Source of the DNA: Hyperoodon ampullatus
Lineage: Eukaryota; Chordata; Mammalia; Artiodactyla; Ziphiidae
Direction of reading: 5' to 3'
DNA: 64,000 nucleotides
Assembly (NCBI GenBank): GCA_949752795.1
Contig: OX457070.1
Span: 32,376,788 to 32,440,787, forward strand
Notes under the pieces: model-generated
The model's input: only the letters and a program-made list of their open reading frames with translations
Database searches by the model: none
What the model was told of the DNA's origin: nothing
In this document: one piece after another, positions 12,990-25,304 of the stretch
How the letters are laid out: the number at the start of each line of letters is the position of its first letter
Position numbering within the stretch: the stretch's first letter is position 1
Translations under genes and position numbers: made by a program

Positions 12990-13312
12990 CAGCTGGGGAA
13001 ACTGGAATATAAAGTATATGTTAGACTATATTATTGAATTGTTCATTTTCTTAGATGTGTGATAATGGTAATTTAGTTATAGGGGAGAATGCTCTAATCA
13101 TTAGGCGATACACGCTGAAGTATTTAGGAGTGAAGTGTCATGATGTCTGGAATTTACTCTAAAATAATACAAACACATACACACAGAGCGCACAATGGTG
13201 ACAAAATGTTAACAACTGGTTGAATGCAGGTGAAAGGTGTACAGATATTCATGGTGCTCTGTTTTCTACTTTTCTATAGGTTTGAAAGTTTTTTTCAAAA
13301 TAAAAAGTGGAG
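12990..13312 (+). repeat. Old L1M-type LINE 3' end
   Basis: 'gtgtcatgatgtctggaatt', 'tttctacttttctataggtt' and the terminal 'caaaataaaaagtgg' are typical of the L1MB/L1ME 3'UTR and tail. Confidence 0.6.
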
Positions 13313-14287
13313 GGGAACTTGTATAAATTCATGGGAAGGCTCTTCATCTGAACAACACTGAATATATGCATTTTTTACTCTTTCCCTCCATTTCAATCGT
13401 TGATGTTAGTATGTGCTTCTCTGATGCTCCAATAAAATACTTCTGGAAGAATGGCAGGTCAGCATGCCTTGTTTTAAGTTTATTAACTGACAACCTACTT
13501 TCAATGACAAAAGAAAATGTAATCTAGGCCTGTTTTAGAGCCATGATTGTCAGCTCACATGGTCAATATGTCATGCAGGGGACACTTCATTAAGGAGTGA
13601 ATTACTTTGCTTGTAATCTGAGCTAACTGAACGTCAATGTCAGGTTGTAAAAATCATAGATTAAAATGTAACACTAAGTGCAATCAGATAGGCAACATCA
13701 CCCTTTGCCCTCCAAAAACAACCCCAAATCAGGGCTTATTTTATACAAGTTGCAGATAGAAAGTCTCTTTTGTACCACAAAGAAGCAATTTTCCTGCCAC
13801 TGAAAGGACTGCCGGGCTAAGTGTAATATTTACGTGTCTCATGCCACGCTTTTATCTCTGGCAAGATTGAAAATTAAAATTTCACTGTGTCCAAGCGTTC
13901 ATTAGCTAAGAGAGTAAACTTTCCAGGTTAATATCCCATATAATGGTAGGAGAAACAATCAAAAACCCCTGCAAAGGGTAAGTACTAGAAAGTGTGTTAT
14001 TTTGGCAAAATCCCTCCCATGTCCTATGCATTATCAAAAAGGCAAATTCCCTGTCAAAGATGCTCTCCAAAGATAAGGCCCATGAATCATGAAACACGTC
14101 TAATTGTAATACACTTATCTTCTGTCGAGTCAATGAAATTCATCTCTCTCCTGGTTGTTCTAAACAAGGCAAATGGATTCGGTACCATATTTACTTAACC
14201 AGGCACGCACTGACCATGCTGATGGTCTTGAACATGGGAGAGGTTTGGTAAAGTGAACAAAGGACTCACTCCAGCAACAGATAAGAA
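13313..14287. other. Single-copy DNA, possibly constrained
   Basis: No repeat or gene recognised. The interval 13480-14210 is of even composition and repeat-free; see the finding on candidate conserved sequence. Confidence 0.3.
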
Positions 14288-14505
14288 ATGACTTTCCACC
14301 CCAGTGCTGCCACTTTCTGTCTATATAAGTTTGAGCAGGTCAGTTACTGTTTCTCAACTTCAGTCTCTTCGCCTATGAAATAGGTATGATAATGCTCACC
14401 TCTCTGGATTTTTATCATGATTAGGAATAATATATGAAAAACACCTTGGAAGGGCCTGACACTTATCAAGTACACAGAAAAGGGGAAGTATCAATTGTAT
14501 AACAG
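14288..14505 (+). repeat. MIR element
   Basis: 'gctgccactttctgtctat', 'gagcaggtcagttactgttt', 'cttcgcctatgaaataggta' and 'ttatcatgattaggaataa' follow the MIR consensus order. Confidence 0.7.
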
Positions 14506-15140
14506 CAGTACCTTTTATTTTTCAATGATATGAATGGTTTTTCATTGAGCAGATCACTCTGGTCTTGAGTGAATAGTTCAGTGCATGGGTTAGTGAGTTT
14601 GAAATATTTAATAAGGCACATTATGTACAACACCAAGTGAGGTAGAAATCTGGCTTATTACTATGGCATCTCATCATAGCTCAAGGAAGATCCGAATTTT
14701 CCAACTGGAAAGAATGGCAGGTAATGGTCAGATACGTACTTCATTTTGTCTCATGTACCTCTCTCTAAGTGAGAGCTCCCAAACCTTGGTTTAAGAGGAT
14801 CAGCTGCTTTGCATTTCTCAGGAGTCCAGCGTGGGAAAGGACCCCCCACAGTGACTTCCAGGGGAGGGGGTCAATTTGGCAGAGAAATTCCATGAAGTGT
14901 TCCCCACCCAGAATGCTTCTAGAGAGGCTTACTTAGAAATTCACTAGGTAAGACTTTTTGTTCATCTTCTACTTGTGGTGTCCCATCCTATATCCGTAGC
15001 ATTTCACTATGAAATTACTTTTCCTGAAGGAGTATCAGCAAAAGTAAAACAAGTGGAATCTTCTAGAATACCAGGATCAAAGTTGCTTTGTTTTGTGCTG
15101 AGATACTCTCTAATATCTGGTCTCTTCTATCTGTAGACAT
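14506..15140. other. Single-copy DNA, nothing recognised
   Basis: No repeat, RNA or coding feature recognised. Confidence 0.5.
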
Positions 15141-15149
15141 GTGGAAATA

Positions 15150-15537
15150 TTTTTTTTTTATTTTTTATCTTTATACAACTTTTAAAACTTAAACTTCATT
15201 TACAGTTATTATGAAATATTGGCTATATTTCTCATGTTGTACAATACATCCTTATAGCCTATCTTACACCCAATAGTTTGTAACTCCCACTCCCCTACCC
15301 CTATGTTGCCCCCCTCCCCACTGGTAACCACTAGTTTGTTTTCTATATCTGTGAGTATGCTTCTTTTTTGTTATATTCACTAGTTTGCTGTAGTTTTTAG
15401 ATTCTACATTAAGTCATATCATACAGTATTTGTCTTTCTCTGTCTGACTTATTTCACTTAGCACAATGCCCTCCAAGTCCATCCCTGTTGCTGCAAATGG
15501 CAAGTTTTCATTCTTTTTTATGAGTAGTATTCCATTT

Positions 15538-15615
<78 letters not shown>

Positions 15616-15866
15616 ATCATCTTTATCCATTCATCTGTTGATGAACACATAGGTTGCTTCCATAGCTTTGCAATTGTAAATAATGCTTCTAGGAAAACTG
15701 GGGTGCGTGTATCTTTTTGAATTAGTGTTTTTGTTTTTTTTCAAATATATACCCAGGATGGAGCTGCTGAGTCATATGGTAATTCTATTTTTAGTTTTTT
15801 GAGAAAACTTCATACGGTTTTCCATAGTGACTGCACCAATTTACATTCCCACCAACAGTGTACAAG
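15150..15866 (-). mobile_element. 5'-truncated L1 (3' 0.7 kb), minus strand
   Basis: In reverse orientation this carries the 3' end of L1 ORF2 and its 3'UTR. The plus strand begins with the T-rich complement of the tail and ends 'ttacattcccaccaacagtg', the complement of the ORF2 segment encoding the HCWWEC region. A GTGGAAATA duplication lies at 15141-15149 and 15867-15875. It contains a TG/TA microsatellite. The copy is too short and damaged to encode anything. Confidence 0.85.
15538..15612. repeat. Compound (TG)n(CG)n(TA)n microsatellite
   Basis: A run of TG units, a short GCGCGC stretch, then about 17 TA units, all alternating purine-pyrimidine. It grew inside the truncated L1 copy. Confidence 0.95.
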
Positions 15867-15875
15867 GTGGAAATA

Positions 15876-17429
15876 ATATTTCTGAAATGTGACTTTGGTC
15901 TCTGGGCAAAGGGATAGGATTGGGTCGAAAGAACCCAGCCCAGGGCTGGGCATGTGGCAGGGGCTCGGTTTGTAAACAGAGAAGGAAGCTGTGCCATAGT
16001 ACTTTCCTTCAGTTTTAAAGCCAAAAGAGAAAATAGTCATTATCATCCAACAAATGAAAAACTATCTAAAGAGCATCATTTAGAAAAGCACTCTGGCCAT
16101 GCAAGTTTACATTTTCAGTGTTAACGTAAACAGTCCTTAAGTTGGCTGAAAGGTCAGGACAGCAGCTAATAAAATCAGCAACTAAATTTAAAATAAAGAA
16201 ATGTCCTTCCCTTGCAGAGGGAATTTTAGCTTGCCCTTTCCTTTGGTCACAGCCTGCATGAGAATGTCTTTAGATTTTTCAGAAGTGAAAGTTGGAGTAA
16301 ATAAGATGTGAATATTGGAGGCTGAGACCTGCTAGATGTGTTTTTTAAACAGCTCTTTAGATGGGAGAACAGGGCAGCTTGATTAAGACATGCATACCTT
16401 GATCATCTGTCATCTGCATGTCTTTAAGCCCTGAGGGGTAGTTTGTGCCAGATCTGGAAAGAAGTATGCCCCAAGAGACTGAGGACAGCACTACCTGGTA
16501 ATCAAAAAAGAGAAATGAACATGGCATTGAAGAGACTTAAAGAGGCGGGCACAAAACTCATTTGTTTATCCCCTAATATAAATTTCTTCCCAGACCTCGT
16601 TCATTCCTGCCATCCTTCTCCTTAGCTGGGAAAGAAATTGCATCATTTCTCTTCCTCTGGCTTTACATCTCCATTTTCATAAGGTGCCCCTTGCATTCTC
16701 ATGCGTGCTAGATGTCAACATTACCCACAGCTCTGGAACAGGCTGGGGAGAGGGGGAGGAGATCCTTATGAATCCTGGATTCATAATATTGGGAATCCAG
16801 GAAAGGATGCAGATGGACCTGGATGGAGCTTGAGAGGTTTAATCTCAGCTACAAAAGGCCCTGACCCAAGTCCAGCTCCTGCCACCCCATTCCAGGCTGG
16901 GATAGGGCTGAAATAGCTCAGCAAACCACATTCATTCATTCTAGTACAGCAGCTCCCGTGGGTTTATGCACATGGTACTTTGATGCATTTCCTCTTTGGA
17001 AACTGGCTAAAATTCTTCTACTTTTCATTTTGTATTCTACATTTTGTTAGGTAAACCTTTTTCCATGTCCACCCACCATGATACTTACCCCAGTGCAATA
17101 ACATGGTAGTCTTAATAAATACTTCATCAATTAGTATATAAATTATAGAATTCTTTGAAAAAAAGGGTTATAGAGGCATTTATTCAAAATCCTGTGTTCC
17201 ACATCATTAATTAGGTTGACATAATACCATGTATTTGTTTCAGAAAGTAAACCTGCTTTCTAAGAAAAATTCATCAACACTTATAAGTTTTGAAATCAAA
17301 GAACACCCCCCTAAACTTCATTTCTTAGCCAAAATCTGTAATTTGGCAACTGGTGAAAATGAATGAATATTAGAAGTTTAATGATATAGAGAATAAAAAC
17401 CAATTATTATCTTATTGTAATGACTAATT
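15876..17429. other. Single-copy DNA, nothing recognised
   Basis: No nameable repeat and no gene. Two minus-strand frames near 15791-16046 partly read through the antisense L1 and are not genes. Confidence 0.45.
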
Positions 17430-17885
17430 TTTGTTATTTATTATAAAATGTTTCAATACACAAAAAAGGATGAATAACAATATAGAATATGTTGAATTCT
17501 ATTCTATGTTGAATAGAATATGGGGGTCACCACCGAGCTTAAAAAATTAACTAGTACAAGCATAGTTGTAGTTCCTTGTGTACCCCTCCCAAATGCATTC
17601 CTGTCCAAACACCCACCAGAGGGAACCCTGATTCTGAATTTGGAGGTTATCATCCTAAAGTATATTTTTATACTCTTATACAAATGTAAATTTCCCTAGA
17701 CGACATACAGGATCATTTTGCATATTTAAAACTTTTGCATAAGTAGTATCCTACTGTACATGTATAATTTGTGGACTTTTTAAACTCCATACTTTTGGGG
17801 ATATATTCACTTTGATACATGCTCTAGTTTACTCACTCTTCATTGTCACATATTATTTTACTATAGGAATATACCACAATGGAGT
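17430..17885 (-). repeat. Old L1M-type LINE fragment, minus strand
   Basis: 'aaccctgattctgaatttgg', 'tttttatactcttatacaaa' and the closing 'ataggaatataccacaat' are the complement of a common L1M 3' segment. Confidence 0.5.
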
Positions 17886-18069
17886 CATCCATTGAAAGCC
17901 TGATTTTCAAAAGAGGAGAAAGAACCTTTGTATCATGGGGAAGAAAAGAACGGTCAGATAAAACCAACCCTCCAGTTATGTACACTATGGCTCCAAACCA
18001 TGGCTTTGTTACCCTGACACTTTCCTCCTTGCTGGACAGGAATCCTATCTGTGTAAATAGCTGAGGCAA

Positions 18070-18280
18070 GGGGCTTCCCTGGTGGTGCAGTGGTTGAGAG
18101 CCCACATGCCGATGCAGGGGACACAGGTTTGTGCCCCGGTCAGGGAAGATTCCACGTGTCGTGGAGTGGCTGGGCCCGTGAGCCATGGCCACTGAGTCTG
18201 CGCATCTGGAGCCTGTGCTCTGCAACGGGAGAGGCCACAACAGTGAGAGGCCCGCGTATGGCAAAAAAAAAAAAAAAAAA
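18070..18280 (+). mobile_element. Short CHR SINE
   Basis: Short form with a degraded B box (GGTTTGTGCCC) and the stem changed to GCGTATGGC before the A-tail. The duplication AATAGCTGAGGCAA is perfect at 18056-18069 and 18281-18294. Confidence 0.95.
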
Positions 18281-18294
18281 AATAGCTGAGGCAA

Positions 18295-19254
18295 ATTGTT
18301 AAAGAATGAACAGAGTGTAAGACAGGTGGTGCTAGCCCAGTTCACCTGGCTAATCCCAGGCCTCTCCCTGGTGGTAATGGCCTTCGTCACTGCATCAGGA
18401 ATGCAGAGTAATATCTGCAAGAGGCCATGTATCAGCTAACTGGACTTGACCATGCCAAGTCCCCCTTCAGAATGCAGTATGTTTCTCTAGAAAAATCTTT
18501 TATCATTTTGTTAAAATTGTGCATTTGAAGTTATATACCCTCCAGACACCCATAGAGTATGCCTTTTTCACATCGTACACACTTCCTCAGGCCATGCAGG
18601 CTTGCTCTGTTCAGTGTTCAGTAATTGATCAAAAGGAATATCAGTTGCTTCTCAAAGACAAGCCCCAAGATGAGCAGTTTCCCTGCCCTGCTAGCCTCAG
18701 ATATCCCACTCTGCCTGTCTTGACAATCAAAGCAGCAAGTGGGATGATGAGAAAACAGCCATGAGCTAAAGGAGGCACCCAGGTGAAATCTCTTCAACCT
18801 GGTTAACTATAAACATAAACTCCTTGGTGCCAGGTACCTGCAGCCGAGGACCGGGGACTGCGGCTCCATCCTGCAGCATGTAGAGGTGCCTGGGCAAAGG
18901 AAGTGGCTGGCGGATCACACATCTAGGAAAGTGGATTGGCGGTGATAGGAAAGGCCTGGTGGGTCTGGCCCCCAAGAGTGAGAGCCTGAAATAGCCAGGT
19001 GCCTGGAGGGTAAGAACAAGACACTGACAAGGGTGGAGCCTCCTGTTGACTCACAGAGGGAGGGAGAAACCCACTGACACTAGTTAAAGGTATGTCGTTA
19101 AAACAAGAGAAATGTGATGGGTGATCCAGCTGTGAGGTTGCCATGCAGATCATTCCGTCCTTTAGTTCTACATTTTCCCTTTCAGTGGCAAGATTCTGAT
19201 CCATATTTGGAAAAAAAAGGCTCTCATTCATGCAAAGCCCCTATTTAAAAACCA
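18295..19254. other. Single-copy DNA, nothing recognised
   Basis: No repeat or gene recognised. Confidence 0.5.
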
Positions 19255-19640
19255 AGTAAATCTACACAATGGAATACTACTCAGCAATAAAAAGGTACAA
19301 AATACTGTTACACAAAGCATCATGGGTGAACTTCAAAATCATGCAGACACAAAGAAGAGAGAAAGCAAAACTATATACTCTATGCTTCCATTTACATGAA
19401 GTCTGAGGACAGGCAAAACTTTCTTTGATTATACATGTCAGTAATTGATTTACGTGGGTGGGAGGGGGCAAGTAGTTGACTGGAAGGAGGAATGATGGAC
19501 CTTTCTGAATGATAGGAATGTTCTATACCTTGTTTTGTCTGGTCATTACGCAGGTAACTGTGACTGTCAGTATCATCAAACCGACCTGTAAGGCTGTGCA
19601 TTTTTTATTGTGGGTAAATTATAATTCAAGTTTTAAAATG
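19255..19640 (+). repeat. Old L1M-type LINE 3' end
   Basis: 'caatggaatactactcagc' is the well-known end of L1 ORF2. It is followed by 'tccatttacatgaagtctg', 'gaatgataggaatgttctat' and a decayed tail. Confidence 0.7.
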
Positions 19641-19764
19641 GTACATGAAAGATAAATAGATACATGAAATCAAGTCAAAGATGTGTTTGGCTAAGAAAAA
19701 CTTTCCATGGAAAATGTGGTCTCCAAGAGAGTTACACGGGATTTCCTTAGGTAAGTGCAACTCC

Positions 19765-20085
19765 ATCCCCCTGGAAGTATTCACATCTAGATGGCTTTCT
19801 GGACCACATCATTTTAAGATCACTCTGCCTTAGAATTTCCCTTTCCCCTTCTTTTCATATTTCTCCCTCTACTGCACTTCCCACCCTCTGAAATATACAT
19901 ATATATGTACTTAATTATATTTTTGATTAATTGACTGGTTTATTGTGTGTCTTTCTCCATCTAGAATGTAAACTCCACAGGGCAGGCATGTTTGTCCGTT
20001 TTGCTCACTGCCGTATCCCCAGTACCACATGCAGAGCACATGGTATGCCCTCAGTGAATTGTTTCAGAATAAATGAATAAGTTCA
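19765..20085 (+). repeat. L2 LINE 3' end
   Basis: 'tagaatgtaaactccacag', 'ggcaggcatgtttgtccgtt', 'cccagtaccacatgcagagc' and 'ccctcagtgaattgtttcag' match the L2 3' terminal region. Confidence 0.75.
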
Positions 20086-20114
20086 AGGAAAGAAAAAATG
20101 ATTAACTGCCTATT

Positions 20115-20225
20115 TGGCTTTAGAGATCATCCAGTCCAAACCTGTCATTTACTGATGAGGACACTGACACCCTGAGAGGTTGAATCACTTTCTCCATCAC
20201 AAAATCATCAGAATGTGGAAACATT
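20115..20225 (+). repeat. CR1/L3-like LINE 3' fragment
   Basis: 'gagatcatccagtccaaacc', 'actgatgaggacactgacac' and 'ctgagaggttgaatcac' give the same signature as the copies at 6735 and 25305. Confidence 0.45.
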
Positions 20226-21338
20226 GCTGATAAGAATGGAACACTCCCCAATCCTGCTTCTGTCTGTCGAGGAAGGTTGCAAACAACTCCTTGTTTGACC
20301 AAAATTATTAGTTCTTCCAGCAGCTTAACTTCCCTTCCATGCATACTTGTAATCATTCTAATTAAATGGGTCATCAAACTTCAAGAGAGACACAATAGAA
20401 GTAGGCTACTCATATTTGCCTTGAAGCTCTTACTTCCAAAATAAGTAATATAACATGGTTACTAATGTTCCTAGTAAATCTAGTGGAATGACATCACTTG
20501 AAACCTTTCTACATAAAGATAATTCAAGGTTCTGAATATTTGCTTTGTACAGAAAGCACTGTGCTAAGTTCTAAAGGGACTAATGGAGTATTCTAAGAAA
20601 AGCAAGGTACAGGAAGTACTTGGCACCACGTCACTTAGTTATTTAGGACAAAGCAAATGCTAGAGCCCAAGTGTCCAGGGCTGTTTTGCTGTATTACCAA
20701 ATATGATGAAACCTTGAGCTAAGGAATGGAGATCTATGTAAGATTCCAGGAATCAAGCAGTAGTTCCTTCCCTATATTCCTAAAATTCCATCCTTTTCCT
20801 GAAAGAGGCTGCCGTTGTTCATTTGCAAGTGCAAGTTACAGGGGGTGAACGGTTTACTTACAGTGAGAGCAACAGATCAGACAACCTCCAAGATCAAGGC
20901 CAGCAAGGACTGACAAAGATGAAAAGGAAGAAAAACAAGGAGTCATACTCAGGAAATCTTGGCAAAGGTGAGAGGAAGTTGTTATGCTATGTCAGCACAC
21001 TTTTACAGGACTCAAAACTCACCTTCTAGTGGACTCTACAAGGATACTTCAATAGTCGCTCTTCATGTCACTCATCCAACAAATATTTAGAGTGCCCATT
21101 AATGGAACAAGCACTTCTCAAGGTGCCACATGTACTGGGGTGAACACATTGGCACCATATTCTGACCTCTCCCCACGTCTACTACTCCACGCTCCATCTC
21201 CTCCCATTCAAACAAACCATAGAAGTATGGTCTCAGTAGAGTTAGCTTCAGCCGCCTGCCAGCAAGGAAAGGACTTGGGTTGACCAATACCCTGCCATCA
21301 TGAGAATAATTAATAGTCTGTTAACATGGCATTCTCCT
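20226..21338. other. Mostly single-copy DNA
   Basis: A few words such as 'caacaaatatttagagtgcc' (21078-21097) hint at a decayed MIR/L2-like piece. Nothing firm. Confidence 0.4.
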
Positions 21339-21339
21339 A

Positions 21340-21361
21340 AACACACACACACACACACACA
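21340..21361. repeat. (AC)n microsatellite
   Basis: Eleven AC units. Confidence 0.95.
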
Positions 21362-21811
21362 AATATTTGCATTTTAAAAGCTACTTCTTATTAGTCCAAA
21401 CGGTCCTTTAATTGTGGGGTTTCAGGTAGATAACAAAATGAAGTCAACCTAAAGATTTGGATAGTAGAGGTCGTAGGGGAATTGACAAACAGAAGGGTAT
21501 CTAGGGGTTGGCACAGCATCTCAAATGTGCTTTTCACTGCTTCTCATTACTTCTTCCTTTAATCTTCACCTGAATCCAGCACTGAAAAAAAACCAACAAA
21601 TCTGCAAAGATTTTATGTGAAGGATGAGGGTAAGAATGGAGGCAAGGAAGTTCTGCTCAGTGTGAGGTAAAAGGGACAGTGATAAATGTTTGTGTGTGCA
21701 TCATTTTTAGAGTGGTGGTTTTTAGATTAGAAATTAACCAAATAGAAATTTTTTTAAAACTTCAGTTTTCTAGGAACTTCTTGGGGACTGAATAGCAAGT
21801 GAAGAATTTAA
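21362..21811. other. Single-copy DNA, nothing recognised
   Basis: No recognisable feature. Confidence 0.5.
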
Positions 21812-22202
21812 CACCCCTTATTATGAACTGAAGGTTTGTGTCCCTTCCAAATTCATATGTTGACACTGTAATCCCCAATGTGCTGGTATCTGGAGTTGGG
21901 ACCTTTGGGAGGTTATTAAGGTTAGATGAGGTCATGAGTGTAGGGTCTTCATGATGGATTAGTGGCCTTACAAGAAGTGACACTAAAGAGCCCTCTCTCT
22001 CTCTTTCTGTTACAAAAAAAAGGTCATGTGAGCAAGATGGCAGCCTCCTACAAGCCAAGAGAGGAGGCCTTAGAATGAAACTCACCTTGCTGACACCTTG
22101 ATCTTTGACTTCCCAGCCTCCAGAGCTGTGATAAATAAATTTCTATTGTCTAAGGCAACCTGTCTATGGTATTTTGTTATGCAGCCTGGGCTAATACACT
22201 CT
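21812..22202 (+). mobile_element. Solo LTR of MaLR type (MLT1-like)
   Basis: The sequence follows the MLT1-type consensus from end to end: 'gaactgaaggtttgtgtccc', 'aaattcatatgttgacactg', 'gacctttgggaggttattaa', 'tagatgaggtcatgagtgta', 'ccttgatctttgacttccca', 'ataaataaatttctattgtc' and 'tatggtattttgttatgcag'. It is a non-coding relic of an old endogenous retrovirus-like element. No internal region adjoins it, so it is a solo LTR. It contains an AATAAA near its 3' end. Confidence 0.75.
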
Positions 22203-22271
22203 TACTCTATACTCCAAGATCAGAAATAATAATTTGATATAATTCTTGATTATATCATTTACCTTCCCCCT

Positions 22272-22273
<2 letters not shown>

Positions 22274-22341
<68 letters not shown>

Positions 22342-22355
22342 AACACACACACACA
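22274..22355. repeat. Compound (CT)n(AT)n(AC)n microsatellite
   Basis: About 17 CT units pass directly into about 16 TA units, then a short AC run. Confidence 0.97.
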
Positions 22356-23420
22356 GAAGCTAAGAAATCAACTACATAAATAAAATTGCTGAAATAAAGT
22401 AGATTTTAAACATATGTTATGCATACTATATACAGCTTGAATTGAAAAGGAAATAGATCAGCTTGAAGAAGAAGACATTTTTTCTGGTTGCTTTCAGTTG
22501 GCTTTCATGAGTTCTTCTAAAGCTCATATGAAGAAGGATGTACCAGCCTATCTTTAACACTCCCCCCCCCCACTTTTTCCCCTGATTAGAATTTGCTAAA
22601 GCTACTTAAGCCCTCCCCCATATTTTGGCTGGTTCGAGTTTTTGTGTTTTTTTTTCCTGCAGGGCTCCAGTTGTGATGCTCACCGTCTCATGGTGAGAAC
22701 CCCAGCAAGAGCTGAGCTGAGTTGAGTAGCCTGGGGAGCAAGTTCAGACACTGAGGAACTCATTTATCTTCCACAGTAGCCTCCCCCCACACCCCGATAA
22801 TCAACTACAAACTACTTAACCCATCAAAACTCAGAGCTGACAAAGCCAGTCTCCTCCTGAGACTATAAACACCTCCACAGCCGGAGTCACAGAGCTTTTC
22901 AAGCTAACGTCCTCGTGACTGGTTTAAACTGCTAAAACACTGACTATCTTAGATTCAGGTTTCTCACTTAAATCACTAGTCATTCTATATGTAAGGTGAA
23001 AGAATTGGAACTGAAGATAAAAATAAATGAGGGGTCATAGTACCATCATGTTCACTTTTCAGGAGATTCAGACTTCTCAGTGCAATAATACTGTGATATA
23101 CCTTATTTCCAAAGGCTCAAAGAGGGGATGTTAAATTTTATAATCAAGAAAATGTTTTACTTGAACAGGAATCCAAGAGGTTAAAGGAGTTCTAGAGATG
23201 CTAATATGAATGACCTGCTACATTAACATAGTTAGGAATTCCTACGTCTTTATTGCCATTGAAATATTCTGAATCAGGTGAAAAGGATTTGAATATTTTT
23301 TTCTTCACTCGCCATGTGTTTGGAATCTTAAATCACTGGTGATTGGTTATCTTTCTCCATTCATTATTTTGTCAACTTCATTCAGTCACAAACATTTATT
23401 TCTGGCTAAAATGTATGTTC
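22356..23420. other. Single-copy DNA, nothing recognised
   Basis: No repeat or gene recognised. C-rich and T-rich homopolymers occur at 22563-22571 and 22646-22656. Confidence 0.5.
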
Positions 23421-23434
23421 AAGAATATTGATTG

Positions 23435-23639
23435 AGGGCTTCCCTGGTGGCTCAGTGGTTGAGAGTCTGCCTGCCGGTGCAGGGTACACAGGTTCATGCC
23501 CCGGTCTGGGAAGATCCCACATGCTGCGGAGCGGCTGGGCCTGTGAGCCATGGCCGCTGAGCCTGCGCGTCCGGAACCTGTGTTCCGCAACGGGAGAGGC
23601 CACAACAGTGAGAGGCTCATGTACCACACACACACACAA
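23435..23639 (+). mobile_element. Short CHR SINE with CA-repeat tail
   Basis: The short form, but the expected GTACCGC(A)n end has become GTACCACACACACACACA. The A box has TGGCTCAGTGG. A perfect 14-bp duplication AAGAATATTGATTG lies at 23421-23434 and 23640-23653. Confidence 0.95.
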
Positions 23640-23653
23640 AAGAATATTGATTG

Positions 23654-24015
23654 CAAAATGTTTACTTATATCAAAACTTAGAAAGAACCTAACTGTTCGT
23701 TATAGGGAGTTAATTAAACAAGACATAGTCCATCCATAAAGTGGAATAGTATGCACCAGTTAAAAGAGATAAGGTAGACTTAAATGTCTTGACATGGAGA
23801 AATATGACCTTGCTATATGGCTAAGGGTGGAAGGGAAGCAGATTATGGAAATGATATTTCTAAGGGGATACTTTAAAATTATATCACGTGTGTATGTGTA
23901 TGCACATATGTATATTTCTATAAGACACTAGAAAATACACACCGACTTGTTAATAGTGGTTATCTCTTGGATATTACTGAGTGACATACTTTTCTATTAT
24001 TTGAATTTTTTATAG
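23654..24015 (+). repeat. Old L1M-type LINE 3' end
   Basis: 'agtccatccataaagtggaa' and 'gtggttatctcttggatatt' come from the L1M ORF2 end and 3'UTR. The SINE at 23435 lies at its 5' edge. Confidence 0.6.
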
Positions 24016-24039
24016 TAATCTAACCCATTAATCTCTGCA

Positions 24040-24385
24040 TAGCATAGTTGAAGTTCCTTGTCTTGGGAGCCATGGAGGAATTACACACACCAGGACCACT
24101 TGTGATTGGGTGACACTGCATGATTGATTCTGTCTAATGAATTGTAAGCAAAAATGGCTTGTGTCGCTTCCAGGCTGGAACATTTAATTGCTGGTGCAAG
24201 ATCCGCCAGAGTGCTTTCCTTCTGCCATGAAACCCAGCAAAGTTTGAGAGCATGGCTACTCCATCAGCCCAGATCCTGACATGAGAAGCTGGGGGTGGAG
24301 TGCAGCCTGCAGCCAGCCCACAATGGCCATGTCATAAGAGCAAAAAATAAACTCATTATTATAAACCTTTAAAATTTGGGAAGTT
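24040..24385 (+). repeat. Decayed LTR-like interspersed repeat
   Basis: 'cttgtgtcgcttccaggctg' and a late 'aaaaaataaactcattatta' resemble an old mammalian LTR with its polyadenylation signal. I cannot name the family. Confidence 0.3.
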
Positions 24386-24390
24386 TGTTG

Positions 24391-24732
24391 GACTTCCCTG
24401 GTGGCACAGTGGTTAAGAATCTGCCTGCCAATACAGGGGACATGGGTTCGATCCCTGGTCCAGGAAGATCCCACATGCCGAGGAGCAACTAAGCCCGTGA
24501 GCCACAAATACTGAGCCTGTGTGCCACAGCTACTGAAGCCCTCGCACCAGAACTACTGAAGCCCTCAGGCCTAGAGCCTGTGCTCCGCAATAAGAGAAGC
24601 CACTGCAAAGAGAAGCCCATGCACTGCAACAAAGAGTAGCCCCCGTTCGCCACAACTAGAGAAAGCCCGCCTGCAGCATCGAAGACCCAACACAGCCAAA
24701 AATAAATAAATAAAATAAATAAATTTATTTTA
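24391..24732 (+). mobile_element. Long CHR SINE, older copy
   Basis: Starts GGACTTCCCTGGTGGCACAG and has a GGTTCGATCCC B box. The body has several 'GCCACAGCTACTGAAGCCC'-type modules, and it ends 'ACCCAACACAGCC' with an (AAAT)n tail. The flanks (TTTAAAATTTGGGAAG against TTTAAAAAATTGGGGG) may be a decayed duplication. Confidence 0.9.
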
Positions 24733-24984
24733 AAAAATTGGGGGAGGTTTCTTAATGAAAAATGACCTGGTCTCTCTTATATGAGTACAAGTAAGTATAT
24801 CTTCATTTTCTCTTTGAAATAAAGACATTGCTCTTCTGAAAAGCAGTGTGCAACTTGAAAGATGCATGTCTCGGTCCACTGAACAAGCCTTGCAGTTCAG
24901 ATCAGATCAACACCACAGGAAAAACCAAACACTGAGAAAATTCTAATGCCCTTCTCTGACATATGTATTTCAGAAACAAAAGTA

Positions 24985-25302
24985 CTTGGACTTGGAGGGC
25001 ATTACACTAAATGAAGTAAGTCAGACAGAGATACTCTATGATATCATGTATATGTGGAACCTAAAAAATACAACAAACTAGTGAATATAACAAAAAAGAA
25101 GCAGACTCACAGATATAGAGAACAAACTAATGGCTACCAATGGGGGGGGCAATATGGGGAGGGGTGAGTGGGAGGTACAAACTGTTAGGTGTAAGATAGG
25201 CTCAAGGATGTATTGTACAACATGTGGAATAGAGCCAATGTTTTGTGATAAGTGTAAATGGAAAGTAAACTTTAAAATTTGTATAAAATTTTTTTTTTAA
25301 TC
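24985..25302 (+). mobile_element. 5'-truncated L1 3' end
   Basis: 'actaaatgaagtaagtcaga', 'gatatcatgtatatgtggaa', 'gaagcagactcacagatata' and a G-rich tract at 25142-25176 match the cetartiodactyl L1 3' end. No clear duplication. Confidence 0.8.
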
Positions 25303-25304
25303 AA

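Noticed and set aside
17483..17521. Inverted words ATTCTATTC/GAATAGAAT with a short loop
   Set aside because: A small AT-rich palindrome within decayed L1M; expected by chance in such sequence.
17833..18420. 195-codon minus-strand frame
   Set aside because: Its middle is the complement of a CHR SINE, which happens to be open in several frames. The same LSLLWPLPLxSTGS-type peptide recurs at most SINE copies in the window.
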